A stretch of 64,000 nucleotides of DNA from Diphasiastrum complanatum (taxonomy: Eukaryota; Streptophyta; Lycopodiopsida; Lycopodiales; Lycopodiaceae): positions 26,497-90,496 of the forward strand of contig MU832034.1 in assembly GCA_029204225.1 (NCBI GenBank), read 5' to 3'. A model generated the notes under the pieces. It did not search any database and was not told the origin of the DNA. It was given only the letters and a program-made list of their open reading frames with translations. Position numbers and translations under genes: made by a program. How positions within the stretch are numbered: the first letter of the stretch is position 1; each line of letters starts with the position of its first letter. This document shows positions 56,507 through 64,000 of this stretch, in pieces.

Positions 56507-57955
56507 TTGATGTAGAATTTCCTTTTCTCAAAGAAATGCACCAAACGTATTCTTAATGTATTCCCCTCCTCGATCGGTGCGTAGGGTCTTCAAAGAATGC
56601 CCAAACTGATTTTCCACCATTGCTAGAAAATCTTTGAAACGTTGAAAAACTTCCGATTTAGCCTTCATAGGATAGATCCATGTAAAACGGGAAAAGTCAT
56701 CAATAAAAGTCACAAAATAGATGCACTTTCCAATGGATTCAGTCCTCATTGGACCACAAACATCACTATGAACCAAATCAAATTTATCAAGAACCCTTAT
56801 AGTTCCATCAATTGGAAAAGGTTTCCTTTGAAACTTTCCAAGTATGCACCCCTCGCATACATGCCCTTTTGGCTGCTCAATAGTAAGAATGTCTTCTACC
56901 ATATTAAATGTCTTCAACTTCTTCAAACTTGCAAAGTTGAGATGCCCAAACCTTGCGTGCCACAATTCAGCCAACTCCAATGATTGTGATGTATAAGCAA
57001 TATTAGACACAAAAGCATAGTCTTGGTTGAATAGATCAACACTAGCTTCAAGCTCTTGCTCCAAAGTAGCAAGTGAAGCACTAGTATCAATTCCTTTACT
57101 CTCCTCTTTCGCAAGCTTCTTCTTACAATCCTTGATGAAGTGCCCATACCTTTTGCAATAATGGCACTTCCCTTCCTTCTTTTGAGTGTTGACATCTTGA
57201 CCTCCAACGGGCTTTTGCTCATCCTTGGAAGGAGGCTTCCCCTTTCCTTTTGACTTGCCTTTGCCCTTGCCTTTCGTGAAGAAAACTTGATCTTGTTGAG
57301 TGTCACCCGCAAAGTTTTGCCTCATTTGCTCCTCTTGAAGAAGCAGCCCAACAAGTTCATCAAAGGAGAGTTGTTGTCCCCTAAGAGAGATACTCAAAGA
57401 TGAAACAAATGGAAGATAAGATGAAGGTAATGATTTGAGAGTAATGGAAACAAATTTAGCATTCTCAATTATCTCATCAATATTGAGAAGCTCCTCACGA
57501 AGATCCTTGATCTTCGTCAAGTGATTGGTCACTTGATCCCCTTCTTGCATCTTCAACAAAGAAAACTAATTTCTGAAATACACCACTCTTGTTGGATTTT
57601 TTACTCTATACATGGTATAAAGTGTATCCCACGCACTTTTAGATGTCTTACAAGACCTAATTTGAGGTAAGATAGATCTTTTCACATCAAGAGCAACTAT
57701 AGAATGTGCTTGTGCATCCCTTCTATCCCACTTCTTTTGTTCTTCCGAAGATGGAGAAGATGATGTTGATGATGATGATCCACGAGAAGTAGGAGGCGCC
57801 AAAGACGAAGGGTTTTCCTCATCACCATTGACCAAATCCCAGAGCCCTTTCGCTATGAGAAGATTCTTCATCATGTAACTCCACAAGGAGTAGTTTGTGC
57901 TATCCAACCGATCTTCACTAAACAAAGAACCGATAGCTTCTGATTCTTTAGCCAT
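56507..57955 (-). pseudogene. Copia gag-integrase (element K), protease deleted
   Basis: Starts MAKESEAIGSLFSEDRLDST (57,955; 43 codons open upstream too). Gag: YSLWSYMMKNLLIAKGLWDL and CKTSKSAWDTLYTMY. An in-frame TAG at 57,566-57,568 is the only gag stop. It continues MQEGDQVTNHLTKIKDLREE and LLLQEEQMRQNF, a Lys/Gly-rich stretch and a CCHC knuckle (C-HY-C-KRYG-H-FIKD-C). No DSG protease follows. The chain goes straight to LWHARFGHLNFASLKKL and CEGCILGKFQRKPF, then integrase with [17 protein letters not shown] (Asp 1) and LRTDRGGEY (Asp 2). After a stop it reads PYMPQQN and jumps into RT, losing the catalytic Glu. Confidence 0.88.
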
Positions 57956-58645
57956 TACCTCAGCTTGTAGTAGATAGGAAAGAGAGCCTTTCCACAACCA
58001 AATCTACTCAAAATTTTGCAGCAAACAAAGAGCTGAAAGTAGGAGCACAAGATATCTTTCAATCTGCAACCAAAGTGCCCAGAAGATAATGGATAGATGG
58101 CTGTCTTTCTACACAAGAAAAAACAGCTTCTTGAAAATTAGGTTAGCTTCGATTGAAGCCTACACCGAAACCCAATTAGGAAGCCAAATAGTGTGATCAA
58201 CACACACTCCAATAGGACTATTGAAAGCACCCTAATACTTGTTGAGAATCTGCAAATTTTTAGCCACAAGTTGACCTAACCCTGAATAGGGTTTGCTGAA
58301 TTTTGGGCGCCCTCCTACACAAATGCAAACCTGAAAACAAAAACAGCAAGATAAGGAGACACCACAACCAAAAATCAGTTGCAGATTTTTGGGCGCCCTC
58401 CTCCAAACAAAACTTGCTGAAAACTGGTTGCATAAAAATCAGATTTGAGATTCTGATTTTTGGGTGCCAAAAATTGCTCCTCCAAGATCTCTGATGGCCG
58501 CCCTCCTTCAACCTGAAAAGAGACAAAAAAGCTGATCCAAACTCCACTTGAAAAGATCAGCAAGATGCTGCAATTTCACAACAAAAAGCAAAGAAGCTCC
58601 TCTTCTGGTAGGGCGCCAACAAACAAGCTTGTTGCAGATCTAGTA
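57956..58645 (-). other. Leader of element K with GGGCGCC repeats
   Basis: Non-coding. TTTTGGGCGCCCTCCT-like blocks recur near 58,302 and 58,387, with decayed versions at 58,457 and 58,497. GGGCGCC also recurs in the LTR (58,733). Open frames on both strands here are by-products of this repetition. Confidence 0.6.
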
Positions 58646-58657
58646 GCTCTGATACCA
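58646..58657 (-). promoter_or_regulatory. Primer-binding site of element K
   Basis: Perfect TGGTATCAGAGC on minus, touching the 5' LTR with no gap. Confidence 0.92.
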
Positions 58658-59102
58658 TGTAGGAAAGCAAGAGCCAAATCACAAGATCTATTTATCAATC
58701 AATCTCCACAAGAAACAAAAGAGAAGAGGCTGGGCGCCCAACTCTAAGAGAGAGAGAGAGAGAGAGAGAACAGCAACAAGAGCAATGGAGAGCCAAACTG
58801 TATAAAATGGAATACACAATGAGCATCTAAGTACTCTACCTGGATGTGACCAAATGCCACCAATTCCTAAGATTAACCACTTACTAAATGTAGGGCACCC
58901 CCAAAAGTCAAGATAGGGCCCCTAAACAAAATTAGACCCCTAAGGACCCACGAGTTAGTACATGACCAAAATTGGGTCCAACTGAACTTAAGACAAACTT
59001 AAGATGGCCTAAATAACTAAATACCCATGGTTACACAAATCTCGACCTTTTGGATCAAAGTAACCTATGGATCAACTTCAGCATAGTCATTTATTTCTAA
59101 CA
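58658..59102 (-). repeat. 5' LTR of element K
   Basis: 445 bp, the partner of 55,008-55,453. Confidence 0.92.
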
Positions 59103-59107
59103 GAGGT
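59103..59107. repeat. Target-site duplication of element K, right
   Basis: GAGGT, the second copy of 55,003-55,007. The codons of element I continue directly after it. Confidence 0.9.
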
Positions 59108-59513
59108 GAGTACATTTCCAATGAATTCAAAGCTTACTGTACTGATCGAGATATTATGCACACGAAGACTGCATCTTACACACCTCAGCACAATGGAATA
59201 GCTGAACGAAGAAATCGTACATTGATGGAAGCTGCAAGGTGTATGATGGCTCATGCGAAAGAACCAAAACAGTTGTCGGCAGAAGTAGTGGTTACATCAA
59301 ACTATCTTCAGAATCGTATTCTGAAATCTCGAATACCGGATAAAACTCCTCATGAGATATGGTGGAAATCGAAGCCAAATCTTGCACATGTTCGGACATT
59401 TGGATGTGCATTGTATATGCACATACTAGATAAGATGAGAAAGAAACTCGATGAAAAGACAGAACAAGGTTTTTTGGTAGGATTCGAGTTATCGTGCTTA
59501 TATACTCGAAACT
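59103..59513 (+). pseudogene. Copia integrase C part (element I)
   Basis: Continues from 55,007: YISNEFKAYCTDRDIMHT, SYTPQHNGIAERRNRTLMEA (catalytic Glu), SAEVVVTSNYLQNRI, HVRTFGCALYMHILDKMRKK and EQGFLVGFE. A frameshift near 59,485 and a stop at 59,513 end it. The region to 59,930 is a decayed linker. Confidence 0.87.
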
Positions 59514-60810
59514 GAAAAGATAAAAGTTTTTCGAGATCTTCAATTTGATGAGACGAAATACTAGTCAGCTATGAAATTCTCAAAAATTATTATGAGCTAC
59601 CAACGACAATAGAAGAAAAACAAGCAGAAGATGAAAGCGAGTTACCAGATTCAGAGGGAGGTCAAGATTGAGTGCCTGACAGACTCGAATCGCTAGCTCG
59701 AATTCCAGCACAAAAGCTCAAATCAGAATCGAACTCAAAACCACTTGTGAGAAGATCAGACAGACAACGAAAACCTCCAGAAAGGATAGTCAGGATGTTT
59801 TTAATATAGCCATCGAATTTTGTGGATTCTCTGACGAACCTCAAACATTCAAAGAAGTTGTTGATGAACTAGATAAAGATCACTGGATTCAGGCAATGGA
59901 GGACGAAATGTCATCCATGTATAAGAATAATGTATAGACACTTGCACTATACCTGATGGCAGAAAATCAGTCAAGTGCAAGTGGATCTACAAGATCAAAA
60001 CAGGTCTTCATGGAGAAGACATCAAATACAAGACAAGGTTAGTTGCTAAAGGATTTTCACATAAGTATGGGATCAACTACATTGATACTTTCTCACCGGT
60101 AGTCAAACATACATCATTTCACTTGTTATTCATGTATGCAGTGGCTCATGATCTGAAAATCCATATTGTGGATGAGAAAACTGCTTTCCTGGATGCAGAA
60201 TTGGAAGAAGACTTATTCATGGACCAACCACTTGGTTTTGTAAGCCAAAAGTATCCAGAATACGGATGTCACATGAATAAAAGCATTTATGGTTTGAAAC
60301 AAGTAGTGAGACAATGGTATAGAAAGAAGAATGAAGCACTACGTTCCATAGGCTTCAAACCTCTATTTGTTGAATCAAATGTCTATATCAAATATGTCCA
60401 AAATGAAATGATCATTTTAGTTGTTTACGTTGATGACACGCTTATCTTCTCAAGAAGAGATAAGTTAATTTCAGATGTCAAAAGAGACATTTCTAAAATA
60501 TTTGAGATTGTGAACCTAGGAGAAGCTCAAATCTATCTAGGCTTGCAGATTGTGAGAGACTTTCAAGGTGGTAAGTTGTATCTTCACCAACAAAAGTACA
60601 CTCAAAAGATCATTGAAGACTTCCAACATGCTCGAATTTAAAGGTGTACATACTCCCATGATACCTGGAACAATACTGACCAAGCCAGATTGTCCGCAGA
60701 CTCTCAAGAAAGAGGAACGAATGGCCAAAACACCCTATCGTAGGCTGATTGGATTATTGTTATATCTAGTAGACAATAGCAGACTTGATATAGCATTTGC
60801 AGTATACAAA
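59514..60810 (+). pseudogene. Copia reverse transcriptase (element I), decayed and truncated
   Basis: After a linker with stops (LRRSDRQRKPPERI near 59,750) the RT N part is frameshifted (59,880-60,120). An open stretch from 60,123 then reads HDLKIHIVDEKTAFLDAELE, HMNKSIYGLKQVVRQWYRKK, VVYVDDTLIFSRRDKL (YVDD 60,426-60,437) and GEAQIYLGLQIVRDFQGGK. After a shift at 60,638 it reads LEFKGVHTPMIPGTILTKPD and DNSRLDIAFAVYKL. It stops near 60,810, where minus-strand gypsy integrase begins. Confidence 0.85.
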
Positions 60811-60833
60811 CTAAGACTAAGGGTTGTTTCAAG

Positions 60834-61407
60834 TTAGTCAAAAATTGCTTGCCAGAACTTGCCAGTGAACTTGGAGTCGTGATCACTAACAATATCATTC
60901 GGCAAACCATACAATCTGAATAACTTTTCAACAAAAATTTGGACTAGTTCAGATGCCTTGACAGTTAATTTAGTTGGTATAAATTGCGCCATCTTGATTA
61001 GCCTGTCAACCACCACCCAAATGGCATCGTGATCACTCCGGGTTTTAGGGAGTCCAACCACAAAATCCATTGAAATACTTTCCCATGTCTTATTGGAAAT
61101 TTCCGAGGGATGTAGAAGACCCACAACTTTGAGTCTTTCTGCTTTGTTTCGTTGGCATTGTTCACAACTTTGAACGTATGCCTCCACATGACCTTTCATC
61201 TTAGGCCAGAAGAAATTCTGCCTAACAAAGTGTCCTCTGTATGCCTGGGTGACCAGCACAAGGGTTGTCATGACACTGCTGTAGGATTTGGGCCCGCAAG
61301 TCCTCCCTGTTCGGCATACAAACCTTTCTCTTTTGGAAAAGCAGGCCATTCCTTATGGAATAGTATTCAAGTATCTTATCATTACGGGATTGCTTGGGAT
61401 CCTGCAT
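60834..61407 (-). pseudogene. Ty3/gypsy integrase fragment
   Basis: Minus strand. SRNDKILEYYSIRNGLLFQK leads to the H2C2 zinc domain (HDNPCAGHPGIQRT ... CEQCQRNKAERLK). After a frameshift near 61,230, the integrase core reads SMDFVVGLPKTRSDHDAIWV (Asp 1) and LPNDIVSDHDSKFTGKFWQ (Asp 2). The catalytic Glu part is cut off. The left flank joins Copia RT of element I and the right flank the LTR of element J. It may come from a relative of elements M or L, but the orientation differs. Confidence 0.85.
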
Positions 61408-61486
61408 CTCAAGGTCATCACTAGATCTAGAATTTCTCGTTAGGACATCTAGCTAGATGCGACCCAGAAACCTATCGGTTCGACAA

Positions 61487-62457
61487 TGTAGGAAAAATAG
61501 TAATTATTCTATCACAGAGAACATGATGAAAGTTTGAATAAACTAATATTAGTGTCTTCAATCGGAACTTTATCTGATCTATGTAGTAATAGAACAATAT
61601 TAGCTCTGATTGAATATGCGTGCGAAAAATTTATATGCGGAAGTGAGAGACAACTTAAAACAATTTAGACAATAAGAAATTATTGATCAAAAACGAATTT
61701 TTATAACTCTGAATCTGATTCATGAATATACATCTCTTGTTGTCTTGTCTCGCTGTTGTGTCTATGATTGAGTGAATTACAACGAGTAGTGCAAATGTAT
61801 TTATATTGCTACAAGACAGGTCCTTTGGCCTTTTATTTGTAGGTCTTTTGGCCTTTCAATGATGTAACAATAAATATCTAACCGTTTACGACGGTTGATA
61901 TTCAAATAGATGCTCTGTTTTCAGGCTCGAATAAATTCCGTTGGCAAATTATTCACGACAGTCCATCTCTTCATCTCAGCTTTGTGTTTTGCGAATTGTT
62001 CGTGACACTTGTCTCTTCGCGACATTTTTGTCTTTCGCGAATTGTTCGCGACAAATGACAATTCTTGAGCTTGAAGAAGAAATCTAGATTTTCGTGAACT
62101 GTTCGAGATAGTTTCGTGATAGGTGAGCCTGAAGAACAGTCCAGAAAGTTTCGCGAATTGTTCGCGACATCTGAGGCTTGAACAAGAAACAAAATAGTTC
62201 GCAACAAGATTTTGTTCGTGAATCTTTCGAGCTTCAACAAGAAAGTCACGAGCTTCTACAAGAAACTGTTTCACGAATCTTTCGTGAATCTTTTGAGTTG
62301 ACTGCAAGACAAATTTTGCGAATCCTTTTGCGAATCTTTCGAGTTGGTCACGAATAGAAATGTTTTGAGTTCGTGTTTGTTTCTTTCTCATCCTTTGTCA
62401 AGTAAACTGCACGCTTTGTTATTGGAATCAAGATCTGTCTGATCAGTTGTTCTATAG
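61487..62457 (-). repeat. 3' LTR of Copia element J
   Basis: About 971 bp from TATAGAACAACTG (minus start, next to the PPT) to ...CCTACA. It is the full-length relative of the truncated element I LTR, of the same super-family as the A, G and H LTRs. Minus-strand open frames in the U3 come from the TTCG repeats. Confidence 0.82.
61985..62375 (-). promoter_or_regulatory. Cluster of TTCnnGAA heat-shock-element-like words
   Basis: Many copies of TTCGCGAA, TTCGTGAA and similar occur at 10-11 bp or multiples, e.g. TTTCGCGAATTGTTCGCGA twice and TTTCACGAATCTTTCGTGAA. Inverted GAA/TTC units in series are what heat-shock factors bind, although the 3-bp gaps differ from the 2-bp consensus. Confidence 0.45.
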
Positions 62458-62470
62458 CGCCCTCTCAAAG
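62458..62470 (-). promoter_or_regulatory. Polypurine tract of element J
   Basis: TTTGAGAGGGCGC on the minus strand, like element A. Confidence 0.7.
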
Positions 62471-63017
62471 TGGCAGTTGGATTAACCCCAATCTTCTTCG
62501 CTGCTTCTCGAACAAAGCTTTACAGAGTGGCTTTGTAAAGATATCAGCTGTCATTTCCTTTGTGGGTATGAAGATTGTCTTCAGTATCTTCTTCTCGACT
62601 AAGTCTCGAATCACATGATACTTGATAGCTATGTGCTTCATTTTTGAGTGAAATATAGGATCTTTTGTAAGATAGATTGTTGAAGTGTTATCCATTAATA
62701 AGGTTCAGAAATAGATTCATCAAATCCTTTCAACATCTGTTTGACCAGATCGACTCATTTGCCATCTTGGCTACTGCTACATATTCTGCTTCACAGGAAG
62801 ATTGGGCTACTGCTGTTTGCTTCTTGCTTATCCAGAGTATGGCTGCGCCAGATGCTAGAGTACAACCTCCTAAAATACTTTTGCTATCATCCTTCATGGA
62901 TGCCCAGCTTGCGTCATTGTAAGATTCGATGTGAAATTCAGCTTCCTTCAAATAACACAGTCCATAGCCTTTCGTTTCCTAGAGATATTGTAGTACTCTC
63001 TTTGCCAACTTCCAATG
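62471..63017 (-). pseudogene. Copia RNase H (element J)
   Basis: Minus strand. HWKLAKRVLQYL is followed by SYNDASWASMKDDSKSI (Asp), CEAEYVAVAKMANESIW (Glu), and, after a small deletion near 62,710, MDNTSTIYLTKDPIFHSKMK and FIPTKEMTADIFTKPLCKAL. It stops beside the PPT. It is better preserved than its sister in element A. Everything upstream of HWKLAK is missing. Confidence 0.85.
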
Positions 63018-63042
63018 CAACGATCAGTTCCTTGTTGAGGAG

Positions 63043-63739
63043 TGTGAAGAATTGCCAAAAATTGGCAAATCTAGCTTGATCAAAAACCATGTAGTATAAT
63101 GTAAATTTTGTACATAAGTGGATTCCACACATGTGAGGCCAAGATGTCACGTGGCAACCCACTCCTAATGTAGGTTAGGTCAAGTCCATAGGGTTGGTCA
63201 TGTCATTTTGGTAGTGATTCCTAGTTTATAGGACCTAAATCCTAGATTTAAGGTGAAAATTTGACCAACTAGCTATCTACCAAGCATGACTCTAGGAAAT
63301 AGACTAGGGTTTCATTTTAGGTCAAGGAGAGTGAGTTAACTTCCTTATTACATGCTGAAAATCCACCTACGTTCAAGAAGAAAGTCGAATTTGCTATGTA
63401 TTCCCTCTCTCCATAGTGAGAAGATGACCCACTTGGACTATGTATATAGAGGTGGATCTCCATGAGCTTGGTATCTCTCCTAGAGAATGAAGAGCTCTTC
63501 CACTGGTGGTCAAGTCAGGACGAGTATTTAGGCCTCAGGATGTAGGTAGGTGAGGGTCGAGGATAAGGCATGGTGGTATGGGACACCATGGCTTACATGA
63601 GATCCGAGCTTGCTTGATGGTGGTTTGTAGCTCCAGTGCACATGGGTGAGGTGGCAATACCTCTATGGTTGGGTGGTAATGTAGTTCATCACCTGTTTGT
63701 GCTTTAGCAATGACTGGCGCAATGATGGGTATTCTAACA
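63043..63739 (+). repeat. Gypsy LTR L
   Basis: TGTGAAGAATTGCC...GGTATTCTAACA. 63,424-63,739 matches the R-U5 part of the element M LTR, including the TATA region (TATATAGA at 63,443). The U3 (63,043-63,420) does not match. The GTTGAGGAG just before it could be a polypurine tract, making this a 3' LTR. No PBS follows it. Confidence 0.7.
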
Positions 63740-64000
63740 CATGGCCATGTGAAATCCGTCAAAAACCAGGAGGGACAAAAGGAGCGATTACTCTTTTTCT
63801 TTGGTTGGCTTCCATGAGTAAGTAAGAAATAAGACTAAAATACGGTAGTAACTGGTCTGTCAGCTTCGGAGCACGAAATCGTTCTTTCCTTCTTCAATCC
63901 TTGCTACAATTTTGTCATGTACTTAAATTGAAGCTATCTCATCAAAGGGAATAGCCACTTGGCACAGTATGTAACGCAAGTATGTGCTGAAATCAAAGGC
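63740..64000. other. No feature recognised
   Basis: Flank right of the gypsy LTR. No coding frame and no primer-binding site. Confidence 0.4.

Larger units (their letters stand above)
55008..59102 (-). mobile_element. Complete-ended, internally deleted Copia element K
   Basis: 4,095 bp, bounded by two direct LTRs (446 and 445 bp) with TG/CA ends, a PBS at 58,646-58,657, a PPT at 55,454-55,464 and a GAGGT target duplication. It lies minus-strand within the integrase of element I, exactly between IRTD and GEYIS codons. The LTRs differ by roughly 4% by eye, mostly C/T and G/A. It codes for gag, part of integrase, part of RT and RNase H but has no protease. It is the youngest clear insertion in the window. 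Confidence 0.93.

Noticed and set aside
52946-60810. Elements I and J as one element with two LTRs
   Set aside because: The two LTRs are in opposite orientation, and J carries its own RNase H and PPT on the minus strand.
61921-62391. Minus-strand open frame of 156 codons
   Set aside because: It lies in the U3 of the element J LTR and reflects the same TTCGxGAA repeats, with no protein pattern.
49965-63739. Elements M and L as the two ends of a single gypsy element
   Set aside because: Their U3 halves are unrelated, and both M and the intervening sequences end in truncations, so a common origin cannot be supported.
1-64000. tRNA, rRNA, CRISPR or bacterial-type operons
   Set aside because: None seen; the only tRNA-like sequences are the short primer-binding sites.

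Overview
The window looks like nuclear DNA from a land plant. It is AT-rich and almost wholly made of decayed, nested LTR retrotransposons. Several elements carry the primer-binding site typical of plant Ty1/copia elements (TGGTATCAGAGC, complementary to the 3' end of initiator-Met tRNA). The few gene-like parts have short GT-AG introns of about 77-107 bp. I cannot name the species. Nothing bacterial (operons, CRISPR) and no rRNA or tRNA gene was seen.

Layout. 1-9,102: two Copia elements of one family lie head to head. Element 1 (minus) is cut by the window edge; element 2 (plus) is nearly full length but full of stops and frameshifts. 9,130-9,290: a short Copia gag fragment. 9,291-12,240 (minus): a decayed copy of a protein family I do not recognise, with an N-terminal block, a Ser/Thr/Pro-rich linker, a coiled coil and a C-terminal block. 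14,667-16,000 (minus): Ty3/gypsy gag and leader. 17,050-17,971 (plus): Copia reverse transcriptase (element C), ended by element A (minus, 17,972-19,805). 19,806-26,239 (minus): two copies (D, D') of a Copia family plus the 5' part of another (F). In D, an unknown coding region stands where integrase should be. 26,240-28,480: Copia RNase H with a doubled LTR start (E) and an integrase scrap (N). 28,933-30,488 (minus): a second, diverged copy of the coiled-coil family. 30,489-34,855: Copia element G.

34,856-42,080 is the most unusual part. Four gene-like, partly intron-bearing modules on alternating strands (called P1-P4 here) are interrupted by the 5' end of a Copia element (H). P2 reads as a Ulp1/C48-like peptidase whose catalytic cysteine position is not conserved. 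The other three match nothing I can name. They may be decayed host genes or parts of an undescribed DNA transposon or other large element.

43,466-46,620 (minus): a second gypsy gag-protease relative of the 14.7 kb copy. 49,263-49,470: an orphan terminal exon. 49,965-52,945: gypsy element M, with gag fused directly to RT/RNase H by an internal deletion. 52,946-60,810: Copia element I, split in its integrase by the complete insertion K (55,008-59,102, minus), which has two LTRs, PBS, PPT and a 5-bp GAGGT target duplication. 60,834-61,407 (minus): a gypsy integrase fragment. 61,487-63,017 (minus): 3' end of Copia element J. 63,043-63,739: a gypsy LTR (L) sharing its R/U5 half with element M.

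No element in the window is intact, so none can be expected to move on its own. Elements A, G, H, I and J form one Copia super-family whose LTRs carry clusters of TTCnnGAA words resembling heat-shock elements.
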